Positions 44,705 to 53,229 of a DNA stretch of 56,665 nucleotides are shown piece by piece; position 1 is the first letter of the stretch; every line of letters begins with the position of its first letter. The position numbers were made by a program, and so were the translations under genes. The stretch is from an uncultured Ruminococcus sp. GTDB taxonomy: Bacteria; Bacillota; Clostridia; Oscillospirales; CAG-272. Where the stretch lies: NCBI GenBank assembly GCA_902782445.1, contig CACZNC010000020.1, positions 1-56,665 on the forward strand. The letters run 5' to 3'. The notes below the pieces were generated by a model. It saw nothing but the letters and a program-made list of their open reading frames with translations, was not told the DNA's origin and did not search any database.

Positions 44705-46168
44705 ATGAAAAGAAGCATTTCCGTCCTGCTGTCCGCGCTCCTTGCGGCGTCCTTCCTCTTCGCGTCCTGCGGAGAAACGCAGCCCGAGGCCGGCCCCGGA
44801 TCCGGCGGATCTCCCGCTGCCCCGTCGACGCCTTCCGCGGATGTGACCGCCGAAGAGCCGGAGGAGACCGAGCTCATGGACGATATCCCCGAGACCGATC
44901 TCGGAGGGTACGAATTCCGGGTGCTCTCCTGCATGCACCATCAGGACACCTATTCCTTCATCGCCAGCGACGAGATGAACGGCACCCCCCTTAACGACGC
45001 CCTGTACCAGTCGAAGCAGTACATCGAAGACCGCTTCAACGTGAAGATCGTTTCCATTGATTCCGGGGACACGGACGGGAACGCCACGACGGTGAAGACG
45101 ACGGTCAAGGGCGGGGACGACGCCTTCGACATCACCATCGGTCACGACAAGAAGACCGTCTCGCTCGGCACCCAGGGGTATCTGTTGAACGTCTACAACA
45201 TCGACCAGTTCGATTTTTCGAGACCCTGGTGGCCCGAACTGGCGACGGAATCCTGGACCGTGAACGGCAAGATGTACGCCGTCTCCAACTATCTCAGCTA
45301 CTGCGGCCTGCACTGGACGAGAATGATGCTCGTCAACAAGGATCTGGCGGCGGATCTGGGGATCGAAGTGCCCTATAATACGGTGAGAGAGGGCCGCTGG
45401 ACGCTGGACGAGCTGAAAAAACTCGCGGATCAGGCGACGAACGACCTCAACGGCGACGGGAAAATGACCACCGACGACCGGTTCGGCTTCTGCGGCTTCC
45501 GCGGATCCTGGTACGCCATGCAGGAGGCGCTGGACCTGCCGCTGTACCGCCGGGACAGGGAGGGCACGATCTATCTGGACTTCGACACGGACCGGGCGGA
45601 CTCCATCATGTCGCGGCTCCGCGAAATGACCCAGGCGGACCGGTTCTTCAGCGCGGGCGAATTCTATCCTTCCATGCTCGAGGGCGGCAATTTCCTCTTC
45701 GCCTACATGCAGCTGAAGGACGTCTACGCCTACATCAACGACTGCGAGGCCCACGCCGGATTCCTCTCCACCCCGAAACTGGACGAGAACCAGGAGAACT
45801 ACATCAACTGCTGCACCGACGCCCCCTGGGGGATCCCGGCCAATGCGGGCGCGGACCAGCAGGACAAGATCGGCGCGGTGGTGGAGGCCATGTCCTGCTA
45901 CAACTATAAGAACATCCTCCCCGCCTACTACGAGGTGACGATGAAGGCCCGGATCGCGGACGAGCCCGACGACGCGGAAATGCTCCAGCTCCTCTCCGAT
46001 ACCCGGACCATCGGCTTCGCCTACGCCTACGAACTCCCCGGAGCCAACTTCATCGAAGATATGATCAACAACAGTTCGATGGAAGTCGCCTCCTACCTCC
46101 AGAAGATCACGAAGAACGCGAACAAACAGCTCGACAAGCTCCTCTCGAACTTCGACGAGAATCCGTAA
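44705..46168 (+). CDS. Extracellular solute-binding lipoprotein
   Basis: 487 residues. Lipobox LFASC (C23), a linker rich in P, G and E (residues 25-60), then a type 1 solute-binding fold: FRVLSCMHHQDTYSF, ALYQSKQYIEDRFNVKIV, GDDAFDITIGHD, WTVNGKMYAVSNYLSYC, NKDLAADLGIEVPYNTVREGRWTLDELKKLADQATNDLNGDGKMTTDDRFG. The DLNGDGKMTTDD stretch looks like a calcium-binding loop. These features match carbohydrate-type ABC binding proteins. No permease or ATPase gene follows, which is unusual. Optimal AAAGGAGG before the ATG. A family A repeat starts 8 bases after the stop. Confidence 0.88.
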   Translation: MKRSISVLLSALLAASFLFASCGETQPEAGPGSGGSPAAPSTPSADVTAEEPEETELMDDIPETDLGGYEFRVLSCMHHQDTYSFIASDEMNGTPLNDALYQSKQYIEDRFNVKIVSIDSGDTDGNATTVKTTVKGGDDAFDITIGHDKKTVSLGTQGYLLNVYNIDQFDFSRPWWPELATESWTVNGKMYAVSNYLSYCGLHWTRMMLVNKDLAADLGIEVPYNTVREGRWTLDELKKLADQATNDLNGDGKMTTDDRFGFCGFRGSWYAMQEALDLPLYRRDREGTIYLDFDTDRADSIMSRLREMTQADRFFSAGEFYPSMLEGGNFLFAYMQLKDVYAYINDCEAHAGFLSTPKLDENQENYINCCTDAPWGIPANAGADQQDKIGAVVEAMSCYNYKNILPAYYEVTMKARIADEPDDAEMLQLLSDTRTIGFAYAYELPGANFIEDMINNSSMEVASYLQKITKNANKQLDKLLSNFDENP

Positions 46169-46175
46169 TACGATT

Positions 46176-46485
46176 TCAAAGGGGAAACGCGGCTTCCCCG
46201 AAATGAAGCCCTGCTGAACAAGTTCAGCGGCAAGAACTTCTGAAATGGATAGGGACAGGATACACCAATAACGTATCGTCGAAACTTTGGCACACCAATA
46301 TAGCTCTCCAAACTTATCAGAGTTATTGTACGCGAGCTCAATGTTACGGCTGACGGCAGCGAGAATTCCCGAAGGGGATTCTCGGGGGTGGGATGGATTG
46401 ACGTCATGTTTGGATATATGGCATTCCCACCCCGCTGTTCGCCTTCTACATCTTGTGATCGAAACCCATATAGTCAGCTATTATT
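46176..46485 (+). repeat. Family A 3'-flanking repeat, copy 5
   Basis: Full-length copy: AAAGGGGAAACGCGGCTTC, hairpin GCTGAACAAGTTCAGC, middle GAGAATTCCCGAAGGGGATTC with CCCACCCC arms, end GATCGAAACCCATATAGTCAGC. Occupies the space up to the aldo/keto reductase gene. Confidence 0.85.
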
Positions 46486-46529
46486 GAGAATCGAATAAAC
46501 CGCAGAAAAACCGGACAAGGAGAAAAAAC

Positions 46530-47405
46530 ATGATCTACCGCGATCTCGGACGGACGGGATACAAGATCTCCGCCGTCGCCTACGGGGGCATCGTCTCCAT
46601 GAACGACGGGCAGGAGAACTCCGACCGCTATGTCTCGTGGGCCGTGGAGCAGGGCGTCAACTATTTCGACGTGGCTCCCTCCTACGGCGACGCGCAGGAA
46701 AAACTCGGCAATTCCCTGATCCCCTACCGGAAAAACGTCTTCCTCGCCTGCAAGACCGGCCAGCGGATGCGGAAAGAGGCGGAGGAGGAGATGAAAGCCT
46801 CCCTCGAAATGCTTCACACGGACGCTTTCGACGTCTACCAGCTCCACGGGATCTCCTCGACGGAGGAGGTGGACCGGGCGTTCGGACCCGGCGGCGTCAT
46901 GGAGCTCATGCGGGACATGAAGGAAAAGGGGATCGCCCGGAAGATCGGGATCACCGCCCATTCCGAGGAGGCCGCCTTGAAAGCCATCGGTCTCTACCCC
47001 TTCGACACGGTGCTCTTCCCCTTCAACTGGCACATGATGACGGCCCACGGCATGGGAAAGCGCCTGATCGCGGAGGCAAAACGCCGGGGGATGGGGGTGC
47101 TCTGCATGAAGTCCATGATCGAGCGGGCGTGGACGGACGACGGGGAGCGGCGGGATTCGAAATACCCGAAATCCTGGTGCAAACCCTTCGACACCGAAAC
47201 CCAGGCGGACCTCCTCACCGCCGCCGTGAAATTCGCCTATTCCCTCGGCGTTGACACGATCATCCCCCCGGGGAACTACGACCATTTCTCCTTCGCCGTG
47301 GCCCGTCACGCCGAGATCCTCGCGGAACCCTTCGGCGAAGCGGACCGCCGCCTGCTGGAAGACCACCTCGAGGTCGTGAAGGACCGCCCGTTCTTCGCGG
47401 TGTGA
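46530..47405 (+). CDS. Aldo/keto reductase
   Basis: 291 residues of the AKR TIM-barrel family (NAD(P)H-dependent carbonyl reduction). The catalytic tetrad is D47 and Y52 in FDVAPSYGDAQEKLG, K75 in ACKTG and H106 in YQLHGI. The cofactor end is shortened and different from the R-S/N pattern of classical AKRs (VDTIIPPGNYDHF), so cofactor choice is uncertain. AAGGAG precedes the ATG. No promoter was found in the 46486-46529 gap; it may lie in the preceding family A repeat. Confidence 0.92.
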   Translation: MIYRDLGRTGYKISAVAYGGIVSMNDGQENSDRYVSWAVEQGVNYFDVAPSYGDAQEKLGNSLIPYRKNVFLACKTGQRMRKEAEEEMKASLEMLHTDAFDVYQLHGISSTEEVDRAFGPGGVMELMRDMKEKGIARKIGITAHSEEAALKAIGLYPFDTVLFPFNWHMMTAHGMGKRLIAEAKRRGMGVLCMKSMIERAWTDDGERRDSKYPKSWCKPFDTETQADLLTAAVKFAYSLGVDTIIPPGNYDHFSFAVARHAEILAEPFGEADRRLLEDHLEVVKDRPFFAV

Positions 47406-47440
47406 CAGGCCCCGGGGCACACAGAAAACAACAGAACAGC

Positions 47441-47496
47441 AAAAAAGCCGGAAACCGCAGGACCGTACAGATCCCGGGCTTCCGGCCGGTTTTTTA
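47441..47496 (+). terminator. Terminator of the aldo/keto reductase gene
   Basis: GCCGGAA (47447-47453) pairs with TTCCGGC (47480-47486), with AAAAAA before and GGTTTTTTA after. Confidence 0.82.
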
Positions 47497-47519
47497 TTCG
47501 GGGTAAGGATAAGATTATA

Positions 47520-47667
47520 CTGTTTCGCTCCCAAACGGTTTAATATGCACAGAACGAACATGTTTTGTCTGCACAAGCCCGCTGTGAGCCCTGTGCCCGA
47601 TGCGCGCCTGAATCTCCGGCGTCCGCGGGGAAATATATTCTTGGATCCCTTTTGAAGGGATTTCGCA
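47520..47667. repeat. Remnant of family C and hairpin after the GH20 gene
   Basis: Contains the family C stretch GATGCGCGCCTGAATCTCC (47599-47617) without its variable hairpin or palindrome. Next to the GH20 stop is ATCCCTTTTGAAGGGAT (47647-47663), similar to the first hairpin of family B. Confidence 0.6.
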
Positions 47668-48648
47668 TCACATAAACAGCGTCCGGTAAGTCTCGGCGAC
47701 GTACTTGCAGTTGTCCGGCACGTCTTCCCCGGCGGGGATCTCGAGCAGGAGCTTCACAAGGGCGGCGGGGTCGCACCAGGTGGTCTCCATCACGCCCCGG
47801 ATGTTCCCGCCGTCGTGGGCTTTCGCGTATTCGACGAACTTCACGGCGTTGTCCTTGTACCGCCACGGGCAGAGGACCGTCTCGAACCCGGCTTCGGCGA
47901 AGACTTCCACCGAGGGATAGGCCGCCATGTTCTCGTAGTGCCAGTCGCAGATCAGGATGTCCTTCGGCAGGGGCCCGATTGCCGCCTCGGTGCCGTTCTG
48001 CGAGGCCTCCCAGCGTCCGTAGCCGGTAGCGGTCCCGTCGAGGAGACGGTCGCCCCACATCATCGTGCGGATCCCCTTCGAGGCGAGGAAATCATGGATC
48101 GCGCCGATCCAGCCCGCAAAGAGGGACGCGGTGGATCTGTCCCGGCAGCGCGGGCATTTCGCGATCTCGAACACCTCGTCGCATCCGATGTGGAAGGTCT
48201 TCGCCCCGAACGCCTCCGCCATCTCGCCGACCAGATCCAGCACGACGCGCAGGCAGTCGGGATCCGAGGGGCAGAGGGAGCGGCAGTATTCGACCTCCTC
48301 GTCCTCCGGCGTCTCGTCGAACTGCGGGAAGCCTTTGAGGAGCCCGTCGAAGGAGGCTTTGGTCTTTCCGGACTGGTGCCCGAGCAGGTTCATCTTCGGG
48401 ATCAGCTCGATTCCGTTTTCGTCGCAGGCGGTCTTGATCGCGTCCACGTCCGCTTTCGTGAGGGGATCGGGACCGCGGCATTCCGGGTGGGATTCGAAGG
48501 CGTAGCGATAGCGGGTGAGGAGAACGAGGGTGTTGATCCCGTCGGCGGCCAGGCGTTCCCGGACGAACCGGAGGAACAGGGGCACGTCCGCCGGTTTCGG
48601 AGCGGTGACGCAGATCCCGCGGAGGGTCCAGGAGGAAGGAAATGTCAT
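47668..48648 (-). CDS. GH20-like beta-N-acetylhexosaminidase
   Basis: 326 residues corresponding to the GH20 TIM barrel alone, without the usual N-terminal GH20b domain or a signal peptide. The catalytic Asp-Glu pair is D157-E158 in FHIGCDEVFE. Also visible are NTLVLLTRYRYAFESHPE, IPKMNLLGHQSG and RTMMWGDRLLDG, the usual barrel strands. Single-domain GH20 proteins of this size occur in Bacillota and act on small N-acetylhexosaminides in the cytoplasm. GAAAGGAGCG precedes the ATG at 48648. Transcribed alone. Confidence 0.87.
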   Translation of the reverse strand: MTFPSSWTLRGICVTAPKPADVPLFLRFVRERLAADGINTLVLLTRYRYAFESHPECRGPDPLTKADVDAIKTACDENGIELIPKMNLLGHQSGKTKASFDGLLKGFPQFDETPEDEEVEYCRSLCPSDPDCLRVVLDLVGEMAEAFGAKTFHIGCDEVFEIAKCPRCRDRSTASLFAGWIGAIHDFLASKGIRTMMWGDRLLDGTATGYGRWEASQNGTEAAIGPLPKDILICDWHYENMAAYPSVEVFAEAGFETVLCPWRYKDNAVKFVEYAKAHDGGNIRGVMETTWCDPAALVKLLLEIPAGEDVPDNCKYVAETYRTLFM

Positions 48649-48683
48649 GGTGAGCGCTCCTTTCGGTTTCGGATTTCGCCCCC

Positions 48684-48712
48684 ATTATAGCACACCTGCA
48701 CCGCCTTTGCAA
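48684..48712 (-). promoter_or_regulatory. Promoter of the GH20-like gene
   Basis: Minus-strand TTGCAA (48712-48707), 17-base spacer, TGc-TATAAT (48689-48684). Confidence 0.82.
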
Positions 48713-48777
48713 GATCCCGGGGTCCCGGATTGTGGGTTTTGTACAAGTTTTGCCCTCCCCTTTGGCGGATGTGCGCA

Positions 48778-48806
48778 TTGTGCGGGAGGGGAGAAACGTG
48801 TATAAT
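48778..48806 (+). promoter_or_regulatory. Promoter of the GH4 gene
   Basis: TTGTGC (48778-48783), 17-base spacer, TATAAT (48801-48806). It leaves a 5' leader of about 215 bases before the GH4 start, including an open stretch 48813-48950 that I do not call as a gene. Confidence 0.65.
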
Positions 48807-49025
48807 GGGGGTGTGAAGGAAAAGACGGGGACGGCGGTTTCCCTCAAAAAGCGGCGGATGGAAGTCGACACCAAAGCGTTCCGCACAGGTCCCCCGCCCC
48901 CGGAAGGCAGCACCTTGAAGGCCGTCCGCGATCCGGACAAACACGCCTAGCCCAAAAACGTCCGCCGAACCCCGGGATCCGATAAATCCCGCACCCAACC
49001 GTTTTCACAGGAAAGGAGTTTTCCC

Positions 49026-50363
49026 ATGCCAAAGAAAATCGTATTCATCGGCTCCGGCTCCCTGGTCTTCACCCGGAATCTCGTCCGGGACCTCTTGACC
49101 TTCGAGGCCTTCCGGGACGCGGAGATCGCGCTGGTCGACATCAACGAGACCAATCTCGCCCTCTCGAAAAAGGCGGTGGACGGCATCGTCGAAAAGGGGA
49201 ACTACCCCGCCAGAGTCACGGCGACTGTCGACAGGCGTGAAGTCCTCTCCGGGGCGGACGGCGTCGTCACCACGATCTGCTGCGGGACGAACCGGGATCT
49301 CTACAACGATATCGCGATCCCCGAGTCCTACGGCTGCTCCATCAACATCGGCGACACGAGGGGCCCCTCCGCCGTCTTCCGCTTCCTGCGCACCCTCTAC
49401 CCGATGCTCGACATCCTCCGGGACATCGAAGAACTCTGCCCCTCGGCCCTCTGGCTGAACTACACCAACCCGATGGCCATGCTCTGCCGGGCTCTGCAGG
49501 GATCCACCGACACCGTGACGATCAGCGGGCTCTGCCATTCCGTGCAGGGGACGGCGGCCATGCTCTGCGGATTCATCGGCGCGCCCCGGGACGAGGTCAC
49601 CTATCTCTGCGCCGGGCTCAACCATCAGGCCCACTATCTGAAATTCGACTGGAACGGGAAGGACGCGATCCCCCTCATCCGCAAGGCCATTGTCGAAAGC
49701 GAGGAGATCTACAACAAAGAGCAGGTCCGCAACGAGATGTTCCTTCATCTGGGGTATTACGCCACGGAGTCCAGCGGGCACAACAGCGAATACAGCTGGT
49801 GGTTCCGCAAGCGTCCGGACCTGATCGAAAAATACTGCACCCACGGCACGAACTGGAATCCCGGCCACGACGCCCTCGAACGCAAGAGAGCCGTCATGGA
49901 CGAGACCACCGAAGAGCGGCACAGGAGGGAATTCGGGAATTTCGACATCGCCGCTTTCCCGCTGGACCGGGGCGAGGAGTACGCCGCGTACATCTTCAAC
50001 GCCGTCTTCGGGGATAACGAGATGTTCCATTTCAACGGCAACGTCCGCAATTTCGGCCTGATCGACAATCTCCCCGCCGGATGCTGCGTCGAAGTCCCGG
50101 TGCTGGCGTCGAAGCGGGGCCTCGAACCGATCCACGTCGGAGCCCTTCCGCCTCAGCTCGCCGCCCTGAACAATGTCTCCGCCGCGTGCGAGGAACTGGC
50201 GGTCGCCGGAGGCCTCGAACGGGATCCGCAGAAGATCTACTGGTCCTGCCTCTACGATCCGCTCACCGCCGCGGTCTGCTCGATGGCCGAGATCCAGGAG
50301 ATGGTCGGCCGCCTCTTCGAAGCCAACAGGGACTGGCTCCCCGGGTGGACGAAGTTCAACTGA
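49026..50363 (+). CDS. GH4 family glycosidase (alpha-galactosidase/alpha-glucosidase type)
   Basis: 445 residues of the NAD- and Mn-dependent GH4 family, which cleaves glycosides by an oxidation-elimination mechanism. The Rossmann start is KIVFIGSGSLVFT (4-16). Metal ligands are C170 in SGLCHSVQG and H200 in GLNHQAHYL, with NYTNPM (145-150) between them. The Cys form (CHS) is that of alpha-galactosidase MelA and alpha-glucosidase AglA, not of the 6-phospho-enzymes that follow PTS uptake. AAAGGAG precedes the ATG. With LacZ and GH29 it supports use of alpha- and beta-galactosides. The exact sugar is undetermined. Confidence 0.93.
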   Translation: MPKKIVFIGSGSLVFTRNLVRDLLTFEAFRDAEIALVDINETNLALSKKAVDGIVEKGNYPARVTATVDRREVLSGADGVVTTICCGTNRDLYNDIAIPESYGCSINIGDTRGPSAVFRFLRTLYPMLDILRDIEELCPSALWLNYTNPMAMLCRALQGSTDTVTISGLCHSVQGTAAMLCGFIGAPRDEVTYLCAGLNHQAHYLKFDWNGKDAIPLIRKAIVESEEIYNKEQVRNEMFLHLGYYATESSGHNSEYSWWFRKRPDLIEKYCTHGTNWNPGHDALERKRAVMDETTEERHRREFGNFDIAAFPLDRGEEYAAYIFNAVFGDNEMFHFNGNVRNFGLIDNLPAGCCVEVPVLASKRGLEPIHVGALPPQLAALNNVSAACEELAVAGGLERDPQKIYWSCLYDPLTAAVCSMAEIQEMVGRLFEANRDWLPGWTKFN

Positions 50364-50713
50364 TCCCTGTTTTGAAATCCGCGGCGGAATGAAGCGGCGT
50401 CCGATTCGGGATGACGTGCGGCGCGGGATTATCGGGTTTTATATGAGAGCGCTGCGCTGGGATTCGGGAGACGCGCGGTCGTTCAGCCGGGGATGAGGCG
50501 ATCCCCGCGGGCCGGTTCAGATTCAAGACAGACGAGCCGGAGAGGGAAGGCAACCCCGCGCGGTCTCCGACGTGCAGCTGAAACATGCACGGGACAAGCC
50601 CGTGGCCTTGCGGCGGTGATTCAGGCGCGCATTCGGCGTTGTCGCGTTTCTGTGCGGCTGGATCTGATTGTCTGTCCTCGCGCAGATAAAAATGACAAGG
50701 CTTTATTGTCTGA
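50364..50713 (-). repeat. Family C repeat, copy 10
   Basis: Variable hairpin CACGGG-ACAAG-CCCGTG at 50588-50604, then GTGATTCAGGCGCGCATTCGG. The left end carries GAGAGCGCTGCGCTGGGATTC. No gene in the 50364-51058 gap. Confidence 0.72.
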
Positions 50714-50729
50714 TGTTTCACGTGAAACC
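50714..50729. promoter_or_regulatory. parS-like palindrome 15 (one mismatch)
   Basis: TGTTTCACGTGAAACC; lies between two oppositely oriented family C copies. Confidence 0.55.
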
Positions 50730-50756
50730 TCATTCCGATCCCCCGTACATTGTCCC

Positions 50757-51000
50757 TTTTCCAATGCGCGACTGAATTTCCGGCGGAGCCCGCAGAACTT
50801 GTTCTGCGCATGGGTTAAACTGCACGAACACAGACCGCGCGAGGTTGTCCCTCCTCTCAGGCTCATCCAGCCTGAATCTGAACAAGCCCGCGAAGATCGC
50901 CCCATTCCCCGGCTGAACGACCGCGCGTCTCCCGAATCCCAGCGAAGCGCTTCCATTCATAAAACAAAAATCCTGCACACCCCTCCCCCCGATGCGGACA
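50757..51000 (+). repeat. Family C repeat, copy 11
   Basis: Hairpin GCAGAAC-TT-GTTCTGC at 50792-50807 with the CATGGGTTAAACTGCACG flank and the CCCAGCGAAGCGCTTCCATT end segment. Confidence 0.75.
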
Positions 51001-51058
51001 AACACCCATGTCACCTAACCACTATCCGCTCCCAACTAACAACTACTCGGAGGTATTT

Positions 51059-52471
51059 ATGTTCGAACACATCACGCCCGAATCCGCCGGAGTCCGCGGC
51101 GAAGGGATCGTCCGGTTCCTCGACGATATGAAGGCAAAACGCCTGCACATGCACGCCATGATGATCCTGCGGCACGGAAAGGTGATCGCCGAAGCCTCGT
51201 TCGCCCCGTGGTCGAAGGACAATCTGCACATGCTGTTCTCCCTCTCGAAGAGCTTCACCTCCACCGCCGTCGGATTCGCCGTACAGGACGGACTGCTCTC
51301 CGTCGACGACCGGCTTGCCGACTTCTTCCCCGACCTGCTCCCCGCGGCTCCCTGCGAGAACATGGGGAAGATGACGATCAAAAACATGCTCTCCATGAAC
51401 ACCGGCCACGGAGAGGAACCGCGGCATGAGGGGAAGAACTGGGAAAAGACCTTCCTCCGCACATACGTCGAATTCGAGCCCGGGACGCACTTCCTCTACA
51501 ACACCTACGCCACCTATATGCTCGCGGCGGTCGTGCAGAAGGTCACGGGCAAAAAGCTCCTCGCCTATCTCCGGGAAAAGCTGATGGATCCCCTCGGGAT
51601 GAGCGGGGATATCTGGACCGAGGAATCCCCCACGGACGTCGCGACCGGCGGCTACGGACTGAACGTCCGGGTCGGGGATATCGCGAAGCTCGGGCAGTTC
51701 TACCTTGAGAAAGGGAAATGGAACGGAAAGCAGCTCCTGAACGAGGCGTGGATCCGGGACGCCTCCACTCCCTGGTCGGACAACCGGAATCACGGCGGCG
51801 AGAACTCCGACTGGGGCTCCGGGTACGGCTATCAGTTCTGGATGTGCAAGCCGGAGAACGTCTTCCGGGGGGACGGCGCCTTCGGGCAGTACTGCGTCGT
51901 CATGCCGGATCAGGACATGGTGGTCGCCATCAACAGCGGCGTGGACGACATGGGCGCGGTCCTCGATTCGATCTGGGAGAACATCCTCCCCTGCGCCGCG
52001 GCGGAAGGCGGACCCCTTCCCGCGGATCCCGCATCCGAAGCGAAGCTCAGAGCAAGGCTCGAAGACACGAAGACCCCCGCGGTGTGGGAAGAGACGGAAA
52101 TGCCGGTCTCGGCCCCGGTGCCGGAGGAAGGATGGCTCGGGACCTACCGGATGCAGGAGAACAATCCCCTCGGCGCGGAAAAACTGGAAGTCCTCCCCGA
52201 CCGTCTCGTGTTCCGCCGCAGGGAGGGGGAAAAGGAGATCGCCGAGACCTACCCCCTCAGCCTGAACGACTGGACCCCCGCGGAAGGCGCGGATACCTCC
52301 TCCCGGGCCGCGAAGACGGAGGAGGGCCTGATCCTGCACACCTGCCACATCCTGACCCCCTTCGAAACGATCCTGAACCTGCGCTTCACCCCCCACGGCG
52401 TCGAGATCCGCTGCCGCAGAAACGTAGGATTCGGCGGAAACGAGTATTGCCTGATCGGGTATAAGGAGTGA
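51059..52471 (+). CDS. Serine hydrolase of the beta-lactamase/penicillin-binding class C family
   Basis: 470 residues. The class C beta-lactamase-type domain (about 5-340) has the nucleophile motif S61-L-S-K64 in MLFSLSKSFTS and the second motif region FLYNTYATY (Y147). A third-strand segment is near GYGYQFWMC and DGAFGQYCVVMP. About 120 C-terminal residues form a lipocalin-like DUF3471-type beta domain (GWLGTYRMQENNPLGAEKLEVLPDRLVF). Such proteins are esterases or peptidases rather than resistance enzymes. No signal peptide. CGGAGG precedes the ATG at 51059. No clear promoter; the upstream DNA is repeat. Confidence 0.9.
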   Translation: MFEHITPESAGVRGEGIVRFLDDMKAKRLHMHAMMILRHGKVIAEASFAPWSKDNLHMLFSLSKSFTSTAVGFAVQDGLLSVDDRLADFFPDLLPAAPCENMGKMTIKNMLSMNTGHGEEPRHEGKNWEKTFLRTYVEFEPGTHFLYNTYATYMLAAVVQKVTGKKLLAYLREKLMDPLGMSGDIWTEESPTDVATGGYGLNVRVGDIAKLGQFYLEKGKWNGKQLLNEAWIRDASTPWSDNRNHGGENSDWGSGYGYQFWMCKPENVFRGDGAFGQYCVVMPDQDMVVAINSGVDDMGAVLDSIWENILPCAAAEGGPLPADPASEAKLRARLEDTKTPAVWEETEMPVSAPVPEEGWLGTYRMQENNPLGAEKLEVLPDRLVFRRREGEKEIAETYPLSLNDWTPAEGADTSSRAAKTEEGLILHTCHILTPFETILNLRFTPHGVEIRCRRNVGFGGNEYCLIGYKE

Positions 52472-52489
52472 GGAATGAGGAGTTGGCTT

Positions 52490-52505
52490 TGTTTCACGTG
52501 AAACG
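52490..52505. promoter_or_regulatory. parS-like palindrome 16 (one mismatch)
   Basis: TGTTTCACGTGAAACG, 18 bases after the serine hydrolase stop codon, preceded by GAGTGAGGAATGAGGAGT. Confidence 0.55.
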
Positions 52506-52830
52506 GCCGGGGCAGAGTGCGGCATGGGATTTGAGGTTTTTGGATGGGAGCGCTTCGCTGGGATGAAAGAGACGCGCGGTCGTTCAGCCGGGGGATGGAG
52601 CAATCTTCGCGGGCCCTGACAGATTCAGACATGACGAGCCGGAACATGGCGTTCTCCTCGCGCGGTCTTCAGCGTACAGTTGAAACATGCGCAGACAAGT
52701 CTGCGGGCTTCGCCGGAGATTCAAACGCGCATTGGGCACAGGACGCGCACGGCTGAATCGAAAACTGTTTCCGCACCCTCGCGCACATGCTTAGATTCAG
52801 ATCCACATGCACACCGAACCGGAAAAACCG
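52506..52830 (-). repeat. Family C repeat, copy 12
   Basis: Variable hairpin GCAGAC-AA-GTCTGC at 52691-52704, with GGAGATTCAAACGCGCATTGG after it and TGGGAGCGCTTCGCTGGG before it (52544-52561). Confidence 0.75.
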
Positions 52831-52874
52831 AAAACCGTCAGAGCGGAACCGCAAAGTTCTACCCTGACGGTTAT
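52831..52874 (+). terminator. Family D terminator-like hairpin, copy 5
   Basis: CCGTCAG (52835-52841) with CTGACGG (52864-52870), AAAA before and TTATTG after, running into the palindrome. Confidence 0.6.
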
Positions 52875-52890
52875 TGTTTCACGTGAAACA
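52875..52890. promoter_or_regulatory. parS-like palindrome 17 (perfect)
   Basis: TGTTTCACGTGAAACA in the convergent gap between the serine hydrolase and CotH-like genes. Confidence 0.7.
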
Positions 52891-52949
52891 ATGGGTCAAA
52901 AAGTCTTGAAATTCTTCATCTGCGCGAGGTTATACTTTCGGATCCGGAA

Positions 52950-53202
52950 TCCCGGACACGCGGTAACGCCGAATGCGCGCCTGAATCACCGCCGGAGGCC
53001 GCAGGATTTATCCTGCGCATGGGTTCAACCGCACTTCGGCGATCAAGCCGGGTTGTCTCCGTGTTCCGCTCGTCACTTCTGAATCGGCAAAAGCGCGCGA
53101 GGATGCGGAACCGGTTTTTGATTCAAGTCCGCGCGTCTTCCGAATCCCAGCGTAGCGCTCCCGTCCAAAAACCTCAAATCCCGCACCGCACTCTGCCCAG
53201 TC
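52950..53202 (+). repeat. Family C repeat, copy 13
   Basis: Hairpin GCAGGAT-TT-ATCCTGC at 53001-53016, then CATGGGTTCAACCGCACTTC and the CCCAGCGTAGCGCTCCC end segment (53145-53161). Confidence 0.75.
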
Positions 53203-53218
53203 CGTTTCACGTGAAGCA
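53203..53218. promoter_or_regulatory. parS-like palindrome 18 (two mismatches)
   Basis: CGTTTCACGTGAAGCA; the CACGTG core and TTTCACGTGAA are intact. 12 bases from the CotH-like stop codon. Confidence 0.4.
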
Positions 53219-53229
53219 AAGCCAACTCC

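Noticed and set aside
48813..48950. 46-codon GTG-start frame in the GH4 leader
   Set aside because: No good ribosome binding site, low complexity (PPPP), and no recognisable homology; it could be a leader peptide but cannot be supported.
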